NCBI GenBank assembly: GCA_934668765.1
Contig: CAKUOH010000001.1
Location: forward strand, 124,001-188,000
Reading direction: 5' to 3'
From: an uncultured Helicobacteraceae bacterium
Lineage (GTDB): Bacteria; Campylobacterota; Campylobacteria; Campylobacterales; Helicobacteraceae
Length of the DNA: 64,000 nt
This document shows positions 14,928 to 24,560 of this stretch, one piece after another; position 1 is the first letter of the stretch; every line of letters starts with the position of its first letter. The notes beneath the pieces are model-generated. The model was not told the DNA's origin, did no database searches, and saw nothing but the letters and a program-made list of their open reading frames with translations. The position numbers and the translations under genes are program-made.

Positions 14928-16034
14928 ATGTTACTTTTTACGCCCGGTCCTACGCCAACGCCAGAATTTTTACGAAACGCCCTTGCAATGCCTACGCTTC
15001 ACCACCGCACCAAAGAATTTGAAGCGTATTTTGCGTTTGTGCGCCAAAAACTCCAAGCAATGCTAAAAATGGACGAAGTGCTAATGATTGCAAGTAGCGG
15101 AAGTGGCGCGATGGAGGCAAGTCTTGCGACATTTTGTAAAAAGCCACTTTGTGTAAATAGCGGGAAATTTGGCGAGAGGTTTGGCAAAATCGCAAAAGCG
15201 CATAGCATTGAGTTTGTTGAGGTGATTAACGAATGGGACACCGCGCCTAGTGCCGAATCTATCAAAGCGATTTTAGAAAAAGATAAAAATATCGATTCGC
15301 TTTGTATTCAAGTGTGTGAAAGTGCGGGAGGTTTGCGCCACAATGTCGAATCTATCGCAAAAATGGCAAAATCGCTAAATCCAAAGATTGTCATCATCGC
15401 AGACGCTATAACGGCTATGGGCGTGGAGGAAATCGATACAAGCAATATTGATGTGCTTATCGGCGGCTCTCAAAAGGCATTTATGTTGCCACCGGGAATG
15501 GCGATTTTGGGATTAAGCAAATATGCGGTGGAATTAGCCGAAAGGCGCGACACAGGCTTTTATTTTAACTTAAAAACCGAGCTAAAAAATCAACGCAAAA
15601 ATACCACCGCTTGGACTGCGCCTACAAGCATTATCATTGCGTTAGCGAAGTATTTTGAATGCGTGGATTTGGCGCAAATCTACAAAGAGACAAAAGCCCG
15701 TGCGTTCGCACTTGAATCCGCACTTAAAGCACTTAATCTAAAAATCTATCCCAAAACTCCCGCTCCTGCGATGGCAACGATTTATAACGAAAAATCGCCT
15801 GAGATTCGTAAGATTCTAAAAAATGACTTTGGCGTGAATGTCGCAGGTGGGCAAGATAGGCTAAAAGAGTGTATTTTTCGCATAAATAATATGGGACTAA
15901 TTGAAGTCTATGAAATGGCGTGGGTGGTAAATGCGGTGGAACTCACGCTTGAAAAGCTAGGGATTCGCGATTTTGATGGGGAAGCTAATCGCACATTTTT
16001 AAGCGAGTATTATCGCAATTTGGGACACTCTTAA
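14928..16034 (+). CDS. Class V aminotransferase, serine-pyruvate/alanine-glyoxylate type
   Basis: A 368-residue cytoplasmic PLP enzyme. The N-terminus LLFTPGPTPTPEFLR and the PLP-lysine region IGGSQKAFMLPPGMA are typical of the serine-pyruvate/alanine-glyoxylate aminotransferase group. ASSGSGAMEAS is the cofactor phosphate region. Which amino donor it uses cannot be told from sequence; H. pylori has a similar protein of unsettled role. The ATG at 14928 has AAAGGA upstream. It is followed by the DUF507 gene, which has its own promoter. Confidence 0.85.
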   Translation: MLLFTPGPTPTPEFLRNALAMPTLHHRTKEFEAYFAFVRQKLQAMLKMDEVLMIASSGSGAMEASLATFCKKPLCVNSGKFGERFGKIAKAHSIEFVEVINEWDTAPSAESIKAILEKDKNIDSLCIQVCESAGGLRHNVESIAKMAKSLNPKIVIIADAITAMGVEEIDTSNIDVLIGGSQKAFMLPPGMAILGLSKYAVELAERRDTGFYFNLKTELKNQRKNTTAWTAPTSIIIALAKYFECVDLAQIYKETKARAFALESALKALNLKIYPKTPAPAMATIYNEKSPEIRKILKNDFGVNVAGGQDRLKECIFRINNMGLIEVYEMAWVVNAVELTLEKLGIRDFDGEANRTFLSEYYRNLGHS

Positions 16035-16063
16035 ATAAAGTGGCGAATCTTAAAGCTGCAATG

Positions 16064-16072
16064 TGTTACAAT
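16064..16072 (+). promoter_or_regulatory. Extended -10 promoter of the DUF507-carA-bamD run
   Basis: TGTTACAAT, an extended -10, ends 40 bases before the DUF507 ATG at 16113. Tight spacing downstream suggests it serves DUF507, the small Cys-rich ORF, carA and bamD. Confidence 0.55.
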
Positions 16073-16112
16073 AAACAAAATTTTTTAAAGATAAAAGTTA
16101 GAGAGAAAAGAT

Positions 16113-16667
16113 ATGAAACTAAAATTATCACACATTCCATATATTGCGGACAAAATCGCTAGAGATTTGGGAGGCGCGGGGTTTATAGAGATTTTGACAA
16201 ATCGCGGAGATATTATCAAGGTCGCAGGTAAATATTTGGAGGAAAATATCAAGCAAGAAATTGCACTGCAAGAAAGAGCGGCGAGTTTTTTAGAGCAAAA
16301 TGTGAGCGATTTTGAGCGCGATGGGCTTGATGAGGGACATTTATTACGAATGATAAAAAAGCGATTTGCCGATGAGAGTGGCTTTATCCTTGCGTGGGAG
16401 GATAGGTATAACGCGCTTTCGCATAAGATAATGGATGAGCTAATTGATACAAGCATTATAAATTTCAAAGTTAGCGAAATGATGGTAAAAAATATCATCT
16501 TTAAGTCCATAAATGCCTATGCAAAGGGCTATAAAGACATTGAAAACGCCGTAAATGATAGAATTAAAAATAATTTTAAAAAGAAACTTTTGCCCGGCAC
16601 AGAGGAATATGAGCTAGTATTTAGTAAAATGTTTGAAGAAGAGTTGCGCAAACAGGGGTTTATTTAA
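16113..16667 (+). CDS. DUF507 family protein
   Basis: A 184-residue, mostly helical cytoplasmic protein beginning MKLKLSHIPYIADKIARDL, which fits the DUF507 family found in Campylobacterota and some other lineages. Function is unknown. The same neighbour order, DUF507 then carA, is remembered from H. pylori. No signal peptide or membrane segment is seen. Its TAA overlaps the ATG of a 22-codon ORF by one base. Confidence 0.8.
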   Translation: MKLKLSHIPYIADKIARDLGGAGFIEILTNRGDIIKVAGKYLEENIKQEIALQERAASFLEQNVSDFERDGLDEGHLLRMIKKRFADESGFILAWEDRYNALSHKIMDELIDTSIINFKVSEMMVKNIIFKSINAYAKGYKDIENAVNDRIKNNFKKKLLPGTEEYELVFSKMFEEELRKQGFI

Positions 16668-16735
16668 TGAAACTTTTTGCAAGTTTGTGGTGCGAATCTT
16701 GCGCAAATTGTGCGAATCTTTGCAGAGGAATCTAA
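16667..16735 (+). CDS. Possible 22-residue Cys-rich leader peptide upstream of carA
   Basis: ATG at 16667 overlaps the stop of DUF507 (TAATG), and the TAA at 16733-16735 directly abuts the carA ATG. AGGGG lies eight bases before its ATG, so the initiation signal is plausible. The peptide has four Cys spaced CxxCxxCxxxC within WCESCANCANLCR. The ribosome site of carA (AGAGGA) lies inside this ORF, so its translation could expose or block carA initiation (inference). It may also be a chance ORF, because GCGAATCTT-type words are common in this genome. Confidence 0.4.
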   Translation: MKLFASLWCESCANCANLCRGI

Positions 16736-17884
16736 ATGGCAAAAGATATTTTTAAAAACGCATATCTTTATATCGAGGGTGGCGAATCTATAATCCCCGC
16801 TTTAAGTTTTGGCGCAGATGGCACAAAAACGGGCGAAATGATTTTTAATACTTCGCTTTGTGGCTATCAAGAGATTTTAAGCGACCCAAGCTATGCTGGG
16901 CAGTTTGTAGTTTTCACAATGCCAGAAATCGGCATTGTAGGCACAAATGATGCAGACACAGAATCACACACTCAAAGCACCTGCGGGATAATTGTCCGTC
17001 ATTATAATAGTAATCCATCAAATTTTCGTGCTACCGATTCGCTTCATAGCTATCTAAAAAAGCGCGGGATTATGGGGATTTGTGGCATTGATACACGCGC
17101 TTTGACAAAGTTTATCCGCAAAAATGGCGCGAAAAATATTATTATTTCAACAAAGCTAGATTCGTTTGAATCGCTTAAATCCGCGCTGGATTCTGCCCCA
17201 AAAATTGCTGACATAAATTTCATAAAAGACATTAGCACCAAATCGCCCAAATCCCACAAACAAGGCAATTTTAGCTTTGAATCTATGAGTTACACAAAGC
17301 CAAAAACGAGCAAAAAAATCATCGTGCTTGATTTTGGCGTAAAGCAAAATATTTTAAATGAACTTGCAAACGCGGGATTAGAGTGTGAGATTCTCCCGCA
17401 TAATGCAAATGCAGATGAAATCATTGCGCGGTTTAAAAAGCGCGAAATTGGGGGTGTTTTTTTATCAAATGGACCGGGCGACCCAAAGGTTTTGACGCAC
17501 GAAATCGCCGAAATTAAAAAATTGATAAAAGCAAAAATCCCTATTTTTGGCATTTGTCTTGGGCATCAGCTTTTAAGCATTGCGCACGGCTATGATACTT
17601 TTAAACTCGAATTTGGGCATCACGGCGCAAATCACCCCGTGAAAAATCTGCTAAATAATGAAGTCGAAATCACTTCGCAAAATCATATCTATTCTGTGCC
17701 TGAAAATATCTGTGAAGTGGCGACAATCACGCATAAAAATCTATTTGATGGCACCATTGAGGGCGTGAAATATAAAAATTCGCCTATAATTTCATTGCAA
17801 CACCACCCCGAAGCAAGTCCGGGACCAAAAGAGAGTGCGAAAATCTTTGGTGAATTTTTCAAAATGGTAGCGGAGTGTAAATGA
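16736..17884 (+). CDS. carA: Carbamoyl-phosphate synthase small subunit
   Basis: A 382-residue glutamine amidotransferase subunit that supplies ammonia to CarB for arginine and pyrimidine synthesis. The N-terminal CPSase domain shows TGYQEIL-like CGYQEILSDPSYAGQ. The class I amidotransferase domain has the nucleophile in GICLGHQL (about 274) and the His/Glu pair in QHHPEASPGP. carB is not in the window. The TGA overlaps the bamD ATG (ATGA). Confidence 0.95.
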   Translation: MAKDIFKNAYLYIEGGESIIPALSFGADGTKTGEMIFNTSLCGYQEILSDPSYAGQFVVFTMPEIGIVGTNDADTESHTQSTCGIIVRHYNSNPSNFRATDSLHSYLKKRGIMGICGIDTRALTKFIRKNGAKNIIISTKLDSFESLKSALDSAPKIADINFIKDISTKSPKSHKQGNFSFESMSYTKPKTSKKIIVLDFGVKQNILNELANAGLECEILPHNANADEIIARFKKREIGGVFLSNGPGDPKVLTHEIAEIKKLIKAKIPIFGICLGHQLLSIAHGYDTFKLEFGHHGANHPVKNLLNNEVEITSQNHIYSVPENICEVATITHKNLFDGTIEGVKYKNSPIISLQHHPEASPGPKESAKIFGEFFKMVAECK

Positions 17885-18543
17885 GAAAGTTATCAAATCT
17901 AGCCTTTTTTGTGGCATTTTTAGGCGCGAATCTAGTTTTTTATAGCCTTTTTTTTAGCGCGTGTAGCGATGACGCCGATGAGTTTAATAAAAGCGCGTCC
18001 TATTGGTATGAGCAAATTATCATTGCGGTGGCAGATGGCAATTTAGAAAAAGCGGATAATTTTTTCAATTCTCTTCAAAATGAGCATTCCGCTTCGCCAC
18101 TGATTAAAGACGCGCTTATTTTGCTTGCAAAAGAGCATAGTGAGCGCAATGAGCATTTATTAGCTGGATTTTTCGCAAATGAATATAAGACGCGATTTAG
18201 TGAGCCAAAAAACGCCGATTATGTGGGCTTTTTAAATATTCAAACAAATTTTTATGCCTTTGGCAACTATACCAAAGACCAAGGATTTGTCAATGAAAAT
18301 GTCAATGAAATCACTGCTTTTGTGATTAGCAATCAACATAGCAAGTTTTTGCCATACTTGCGCCATATTTTGACGACATTTAAACTTGCACAATTAGAGA
18401 TAAATCAAGAAATAGCGCGGGTTTATCGTATGAAAGACAAAGAAATCGCGCAAAAGCAGTATGAGAGCAAAAACGCGGATTTGGAGGGCATAGACTTTGA
18501 GCCGTCCCATATCCCGTGGTATGTGAAAATTTTTAGCTGGTGA
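17881..18543 (+). CDS. bamD: BamD/ComL outer membrane assembly lipoprotein
   Basis: A 220-residue lipoprotein: a hydrophobic signal ends in FFSAC, where the Cys would be lipidated. The remainder is TPR-like helices (SASYWYEQIIIAVADGNLEKADNFFNSL). This is the BamD (YfiO/ComL) pattern, part of the Bam complex that inserts outer membrane barrels. H. pylori also has its comL-like gene just before lon. The four-base overlap with carA suggests coupled translation. Confidence 0.85.
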   Translation: MRKLSNLAFFVAFLGANLVFYSLFFSACSDDADEFNKSASYWYEQIIIAVADGNLEKADNFFNSLQNEHSASPLIKDALILLAKEHSERNEHLLAGFFANEYKTRFSEPKNADYVGFLNIQTNFYAFGNYTKDQGFVNENVNEITAFVISNQHSKFLPYLRHILTTFKLAQLEINQEIARVYRMKDKEIAQKQYESKNADLEGIDFEPSHIPWYVKIFSW

Positions 18544-18613
18544 AACTTAATGAATATTATAAATTTTGCGCGTGAGATTCGTGTGAATCTTAAATAAACA
18601 TAAGGATATTAAC

Positions 18614-20965
18614 TTGAAAAATATGAAATTTCCCACCATTTTGCCTATTTTGGTAGAAGATTCAAACTTTGTATTTCCATATACGATTAGCCCGATTTTT
18701 GTAAGTGATGAGGCAGGTTTATCCGCGCTAAATGCCGCGATGGACGATAATGCCGTGATTTTTATCACCACCACAAAGGATAGCACGGAGATTGAAAGTC
18801 CCATTCACAATGAATTTTACGATGTGGGCGTGGTGGGGAATATTATGCGAAAGCAAACCATTCCAAATGGCAAGACAAAGATTCTATTTCAAGGTATTTC
18901 ACGGGCGCGAATCTTAAAGTATGACAAACAACAAGGTGCGCCATTAGTGGGAATGATTGATTTGATAATCCCCGATAACCCCGATAGCAACAAGCTAAAT
19001 GCGACTATGGCGTTTTTGAATGAAAAGATTGATTTAATCGCTAAATTACTCCCATATTTTCCGCACGATTTGCTAAAAACCATTGAGGGATTTGAGCCAA
19101 ATCGCGTGGTAGATACGATTTTAAGCACGATTCGCTTTTCTAAAAGCAAGATTTATAATATCTATGCAAATAGCAACACAATCGAGCGAATGATACTTTT
19201 GATAAGCTATATTGATGAGGAAATTGAGAGTTTGAAACTCCAAAAAGAGATTAAGACAAAAGTCAATAATAAAGTCGAAAAAATCAATAGAGAGTTTTAT
19301 CTAAAAGAGCAATTAAAGCAGATTCAAAAGGAATTAGGCGTTGATAATCAAAAAAATGAGGAAATTGAGGGCTACCAAAAAAAGCTTGAATCCATAAAGC
19401 CACATATCAGCGAAGACGGCTACAAGGAAATCAAAAAGCAAATTGAGCGGCTTTCTAAAATGCACAGCGATAGCTCCGAGGCAAATATCGTGCAAAATTA
19501 TGTCGAATGGATGCTAGAAATCCCATTTGGCAAGTTTTCAAACAAAAAGCTATCCATCGCAAATGTCGAAAAACAGCTCAATATCGACCATTTTTCGTTA
19601 GAAAAGCCCAAAGAGCGAATCATAGAATTTTTTGCAGTAAAAGAATTACTTTTGCTTCGTGGCAAAAAGGATACGAACTCCAAAGGGACGATTTTATGCT
19701 TTTATGGACCTCCGGGCGTAGGGAAAACGAGCCTTGCAAACTCTATTGCAAAGGCTTTAAAGCGTCCTTTGGTGCGAATCGCACTTGGCGGATTAGAGGA
19801 TGTAAATGAGCTTCGCGGACATAGGCGGACATATTTAGGCGCGATGCCGGGGCGAATCGTGCAAGGGCTAATTGACGCAAAAGAGATGAATCCTGTAATC
19901 GTGCTTGATGAGATTGACAAAGTGGGGCGCAGTTATCGTGGCGACCCTACAAGTGTGCTTTTAGAGATATTAGACCCCGAGCAAAATGTGGAATTTAGGG
20001 ATTATTACGCGAATTTTAATATTGATTTAAGTCAAGTGATTTTTATCGCAACGGCAAATGACATTACGCAGATTCCTGCACCTTTACGCGATAGAATGGA
20101 ATTTATCCAGCTAAATAGCTACACTCCGCAAGAAAAGCTAGAAATCGCCAAAAAATATTTAGTGCCGCAAGAGCTAAAAAAGCACGGCATTTTAGGTGCG
20201 GAATTTAGCATAAACACAAATGCACTTAAAGAAGTCATACAAAAACACACGCGCGAAGCAGGGGTGCGCAAACTACGGGAGCAAATCGCCCAGATTATGC
20301 GAAAGAGTGCGAAAATTATTTTAGAAAATAAAAAAAGCAAAATCTCTGTAACCACGCAGAATCTTAAGGATTTCTTGCATAAGAGCATTTTTGAGATTGA
20401 AGAGTCGGATGGCATCGATAAAATCGGCGTGGTAAATGGACTTGCTTGGACAAGTGTCGGTGGCGATGTGTTAAAGATTGAAGCCATAAAGATTGTAGGC
20501 AAGGGCAATTTGGAACTTACGGGCAATTTGGGTGATGTGATGAAAGAATCCGCCAAAATCGCGCTATCCGTAAATAAAAACTACATTGATAAAAAATTCA
20601 AAACCAAAGAGCAGATTTACAATCGCTTTGATATTCATTTGCATATCCCAGAGGGCGCGACACCAAAGGATGGACCGAGTGCGGGAATCGCAATGGCGTG
20701 CGCGATTATGAGCGTATTTTTGGATAAAAAAATCGATAGCAAAATGGCAATGACAGGTGAGCTGACTTTAAGCGGGGAAGTGCTACCAATAGGCGGACTA
20801 AAAGAAAAGCTAATCGCCGCATTTAAGGCAAAAATGCAGCGCGTCCTAATCCCTGAAAAAAACTTCAAACGCGATTTAGATGAAATCCCACAAGAAGTTA
20901 TAGACAATCTCAAAATAATCCCTGTAAGCCGCATTGAAGAGGTATTTAGCAAGGCACTCAAATAA
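18614..20965 (+). CDS. lon: Lon ATP-dependent protease
   Basis: A 783-residue cytoplasmic protease. The N-terminal substrate domain (about 1-200) and a coiled coil (about 200-290) precede the AAA module with GPPGVGKT near 366-373 and VIVLDEIDKVG. The catalytic dyad is Ser689 in DGPSAG and Lys near 732 in LKEKLIAAFKAK. The start is TTG at 18614: AAGGA sits seven bases before it, while the first ATG (18623) is 16 bases away and too far. The gap of 70 bases after bamD could hold a promoter, but none is clear. rimO follows with a one-base overlap. Confidence 0.95.
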   Translation: MKNMKFPTILPILVEDSNFVFPYTISPIFVSDEAGLSALNAAMDDNAVIFITTTKDSTEIESPIHNEFYDVGVVGNIMRKQTIPNGKTKILFQGISRARILKYDKQQGAPLVGMIDLIIPDNPDSNKLNATMAFLNEKIDLIAKLLPYFPHDLLKTIEGFEPNRVVDTILSTIRFSKSKIYNIYANSNTIERMILLISYIDEEIESLKLQKEIKTKVNNKVEKINREFYLKEQLKQIQKELGVDNQKNEEIEGYQKKLESIKPHISEDGYKEIKKQIERLSKMHSDSSEANIVQNYVEWMLEIPFGKFSNKKLSIANVEKQLNIDHFSLEKPKERIIEFFAVKELLLLRGKKDTNSKGTILCFYGPPGVGKTSLANSIAKALKRPLVRIALGGLEDVNELRGHRRTYLGAMPGRIVQGLIDAKEMNPVIVLDEIDKVGRSYRGDPTSVLLEILDPEQNVEFRDYYANFNIDLSQVIFIATANDITQIPAPLRDRMEFIQLNSYTPQEKLEIAKKYLVPQELKKHGILGAEFSINTNALKEVIQKHTREAGVRKLREQIAQIMRKSAKIILENKKSKISVTTQNLKDFLHKSIFEIEESDGIDKIGVVNGLAWTSVGGDVLKIEAIKIVGKGNLELTGNLGDVMKESAKIALSVNKNYIDKKFKTKEQIYNRFDIHLHIPEGATPKDGPSAGIAMACAIMSVFLDKKIDSKMAMTGELTLSGEVLPIGGLKEKLIAAFKAKMQRVLIPEKNFKRDLDEIPQEVIDNLKIIPVSRIEEVFSKALK

Positions 20966-22665
20966 TGCCAAAACTTCATCTAATCTCTCTTGGTTGCACG
21001 AAAAATTTAGTCGATAGCGAGGTGATGTTGGGTGCGCTCTCACACTATGAGCGCGTAAATGATGCGCAGGACGCGGATATTATCATCATAAATACTTGCG
21101 GATTCATCGCTAGTGCGAAAAAAGAGAGCATTGATAAGATTTTAGAAGTCGCTTTGATTAAGAAAGATGGGGCGATTTTAATCGTAAGCGGTTGTTTAAG
21201 TGAGCGATATGCAGATGAATTGCAAAGCGAAATCCCTGAGATTGACATAATCACGGGCGTGGGGGATTATGATAAGATTGAATCTATGATTCAACGCGTG
21301 GTAGATTCGTCCTGTGGCAATTCGTCTTTAGATAAGCGTTCCGCTGATTTGCTAAATTTCGGGCGTTCGCAGACATCTAGTCTAGTCTCACGCCCCAAAT
21401 TTAGCAAAAGCAACGAAAGCCATACCGAAAATCCTTCCGTTGTTTTAAAAACCGAATCTAAAAGCGATTCGTCATTGCGAGAATCTGCGACTTTGTCAAA
21501 AGTTGCAGATTCGTGGCAATCCGCAGAATTTGTGAGCAAAGCGAAACAGCAATCCAAAAATTCCCCCTCCCTTGCGGAGAGTTTCGCATTTGATTCCCCC
21601 ACCCTTGCGCGTGGAGATTCTGCCAAAGATTCCCCCTCCCTTGCGGAGGGGGTTAGGGGGTGGGTAAATTCCACAAAATCTCCCCAAATCATCAAATCAC
21701 CGCAAACCTTTCTTATCGAAAATCAAAAGCGAATCATCACAGGCAGTGCGATTCACGCTTATATCAAAATCAGCGAGGGTTGCAATCAGCAGTGCAGTTT
21801 TTGCGCAATCCCGCAATTTAAGGGGCGATTGCATTCACGCAATTTGGATTCGATATTGCGCGAAATCGAATCGCTTTTAGCAAAAGGCTACTTTGATTTT
21901 AGCTTTATAGCGCAGGATTCAAGCTCATATATGCGCGATTTAGGCAAAAAGGACGGACTTATTGATTTAATAAAGCGCGTAGAATCTAGCGGGGTGAAAT
22001 CCGCACGAATCCTCTATCTCTACCCAAGCACCACGAGTGAATCGCTAATCCAAACCATCGCCGAATCTAGCGTTTTTCAAAACTACTTTGATATGCCACT
22101 GCAACACATTAGCGACAAAATGCTAAAAACTATGAAGCGTGGCGCGGACAAAGCGCGACATATCGCCCTTTTGGAGCAAATGCGTGGCATTGAAAATAGC
22201 TTTATTCGCACATCGTTTTTGCTAGGACACCCGCGCGAGAGCGAAGCGGATTTTGATGAGCTATGCGAGTTTGTTAGCGAGTTTAGTTTTGAGCGGGCAA
22301 ATATCTTTGGCTTTTCGCGCGAAGAGGGGACGGCAGCATTTGATATGGGCGACATAGTGAGTGCTAAAACCACAAAGGCGCGAACTAAAAAGCTAAATAA
22401 TATTTTAGCAAAGCATCAAAAACATAGCCTAAAAAGCCTTGTAGGACGCAAGATTCGTGCAATAGTGGAGGGGCGAAGCACACAAAGCGATTTGCTTTTT
22501 AGTGCGCGGGATTTGCGCTGGGATAGAGAGATTGACGGCGAGATTTTAATAAATGATAGCGAAATCCCTTTGGCGCGTGGCTATTATGAAGTGCAAATCA
22601 CGGATTTTAAGGGTGGATATTTACTTGGGAGGGCGGTAGTAAGCTATGAAAAGCGCGGAATGTAG
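20965..22665 (+). CDS. rimO: RimO ribosomal protein S12 methylthiotransferase with a ~140-residue repeat insert
   Basis: A 566-residue radical SAM enzyme that adds a methylthio group to an Asp of ribosomal protein S12. The N-terminal UPF0004 domain has LGCTKNLVDSE, INTCGF and VSGCLSERY; the radical SAM site is CNQQCSFC, and a TRAM-like domain ends the protein. Usual length is about 430-440. The excess lies at about 113-252, between UPF0004 and radical SAM. It is made of Ser/Glu-rich sequence plus both repeat families (SSLRESATL...DSWQS; SPSLAEGVRGWVNS). Frame is kept and all catalytic Cys remain, so activity is plausible. The ATG overlaps the lon stop (TAATG). Confidence 0.92.
   Translation: MPKLHLISLGCTKNLVDSEVMLGALSHYERVNDAQDADIIIINTCGFIASAKKESIDKILEVALIKKDGAILIVSGCLSERYADELQSEIPEIDIITGVGDYDKIESMIQRVVDSSCGNSSLDKRSADLLNFGRSQTSSLVSRPKFSKSNESHTENPSVVLKTESKSDSSLRESATLSKVADSWQSAEFVSKAKQQSKNSPSLAESFAFDSPTLARGDSAKDSPSLAEGVRGWVNSTKSPQIIKSPQTFLIENQKRIITGSAIHAYIKISEGCNQQCSFCAIPQFKGRLHSRNLDSILREIESLLAKGYFDFSFIAQDSSSYMRDLGKKDGLIDLIKRVESSGVKSARILYLYPSTTSESLIQTIAESSVFQNYFDMPLQHISDKMLKTMKRGADKARHIALLEQMRGIENSFIRTSFLLGHPRESEADFDELCEFVSEFSFERANIFGFSREEGTAAFDMGDIVSAKTTKARTKKLNNILAKHQKHSLKSLVGRKIRAIVEGRSTQSDLLFSARDLRWDREIDGEILINDSEIPLARGYYEVQITDFKGGYLLGRAVVSYEKRGM
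21471..21668. repeat. Composite of family A and family B repeats inside rimO
   Basis: 21471-21522 is a family A copy (GTCATTGCGAGAATCTGC ... GCAGATTCGTGGCAATCC). 21570-21668 holds three family B copies, the last reading CCCCCTCCCTTGCGGAGGGG then GTTAGGGGGTGGGTAAATTCC. All are translated in frame within RimO. Confidence 0.85.
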
Positions 22666-24509
22666 CACAAATATCTATCGCCAAATCTCTATTTACGCCA
22701 TTGTTTGCATTGCGTTTCTTATTTGCGTTTTTAATCCTTATACACTTTATAATAGCGATATTACGCAATTTGATTTAACGCAAACGATTGCGACTTTAAG
22801 TGCGCTATTTGGCGTATTTGTGCTAATTAGCTTTATTATGATTTATGCGCTTTCTTTTGTGCCAAAGCGATTTAGCAATATTATCGCATTTATTTTTAGC
22901 CTAATGCTTTTTAGTGGGATTGTGTATAGCTTTATTTTGGTGAGCGATTATGGTGCGATGGATAGATTTATCTTGCAAAAATCCCCTGAAAAAAGCGCGT
23001 GGCAAATCGTAGAATTTATCTCCGTTTTAGCATTTGGTGTGGTATTTATCGCGCTTTTGCTTAAAAAGCTACTTCGTTTATGGCAAATTATTTTTATCAC
23101 ACTTTTTATCGTAAGTGGGGTAAATGCGATAAATATTATGTTAAAGCGAAATAGTTACATTAAGGTAAATTTTGACAATCCACAAAATCTAACTCATTCT
23201 GCCCCCCCCCCATTTGCCATTTTCGCACGAACTTTTTTCCTACTCCAAAACAGAGAAAAATATCGTAGTAATTGTGCTTGATATGTTTAGTGGCTCACAT
23301 ACGCCATATATTTTAGAGCAATTCCCGCAGTTTAAAACACAATTAGATGGATTTACGCTTTTTCCAAATACGATTAGCACGACAGATTCGACTATTCATA
23401 GCGTTGCTACACTTATTGGCGGAGAGCATTACGCGGTATATAATATGAATGCGCGAAATGCGAATCTTAAAAATGAAATTGAAAGTGCCTTTAAAAGCAC
23501 GGCAAATGCCTTTACAAATAGCGATTTTGAAGTAGCATTTATCGCCTACACAGGGAGCAAAGTCCAAAATCTTATCGCGTCAAATATCTTTGCGATAGAT
23601 TCAGCAAGTGAATCTTTTGTGCCATATTATGGGGCGAATCTTGGGATTTTGGAGCGGATTTATCGTGCTAAAAAGCGCAATAATCGCTTTGTCATTGGGC
23701 AGCTCATTAGCTTTGGTGTTTTTAGATTTACCCCAAATATCTTTGCTAAATATATTTATAATGACGCAAATTGGCTATTTCCAGCGGATTGGTATTTATC
23801 AAAAATACTTGCTTCTATCCAAAATAGCGCGGATTTTTATGCCATTACCCATAATGTGAATGCCGATTCTGCTAAACCGACTTTTAAATTTTTTCACTCT
23901 ATGATTACACATTTGCCTTATGGAGCGTATTTTAAAAATGGCAAATGCGAATTTGGAGGCAAATGGAGTGCTTGGAATGACTATCCGCATAAGACAGAAA
24001 TGCGCCACCCTAATTTTAAGCATACGCTTCACTTTTTTCAGCATTATGATTTGGAGGCGTGTGCGTTGCATTATTTGGCGGATTTTGTGGGAGTGCTAAA
24101 AAAATTAGGCATTTATGATAACACGCAGATTTTTGTAATAAGCGACCACGCGGGGAATGATGGCATAAATATGCCGACTTTTGATGATGATTTTCGTGCG
24201 GATGCGTTGTTTTTATTTAAGGATTTTAGTGCCCGTGGGAATCTAAAAATCGATAATCGCCTAATGGCAAATTATGATATTGTAAGCATATTTTGCGCGA
24301 ATCTAACGAGCGGTTGCCCTAATGTCCCAAAAAATATTTTGCAAAATTATCCTAAAAATCAAGAGATTATTTTCACAATCCCATCATCGTGGAAGTTAGA
24401 GTATCACAAGTCAAATGAATGGCTCTTACGCAAGGCATTTAAAGTAAAAGGCGATATTAGCGATAAGAAAAATTGGAGTGCATTTGATGAGATTGTGAAT
24501 GATAGATAG
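22646..24509 (+). pseudogene. Membrane sulfatase-family transferase, frameshifted at a C10 tract (phase-OFF)
   Basis: The 5' part (22646-23281) encodes four or five transmembrane helices. The 3' part (23214-24509) encodes an alkaline-phosphatase/sulfatase fold with NIVVIVLDMFSG, NTISTTDSTIHSV and VISDHAGND. They lie in different frames, broken at ten C residues (23202-23211). With nine C the frames join (SAPPHLPFSHELF), giving one 620-residue protein. The layout matches phosphoethanolamine or phosphoglycerol transferases that decorate lipid A or glycans (substrate unknown). The gene is probably phase variable and OFF as sequenced, rather than dead: the 3' frame stays open for over 420 codons. 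The ATG at 22646 overlaps the end of rimO by 20 bases. Confidence 0.82.
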
Positions 24510-24560
24510 CGCGATTTTTGGATATAATGCGCGGATATTTTTGGCATTTGGGGCGAAAGT

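Noticed and set aside
23214-24509. Separate sulfatase gene starting at TTG 23214
   Set aside because: No ribosome site, and the frame joins the upstream membrane part after removal of one C from the C10 tract.
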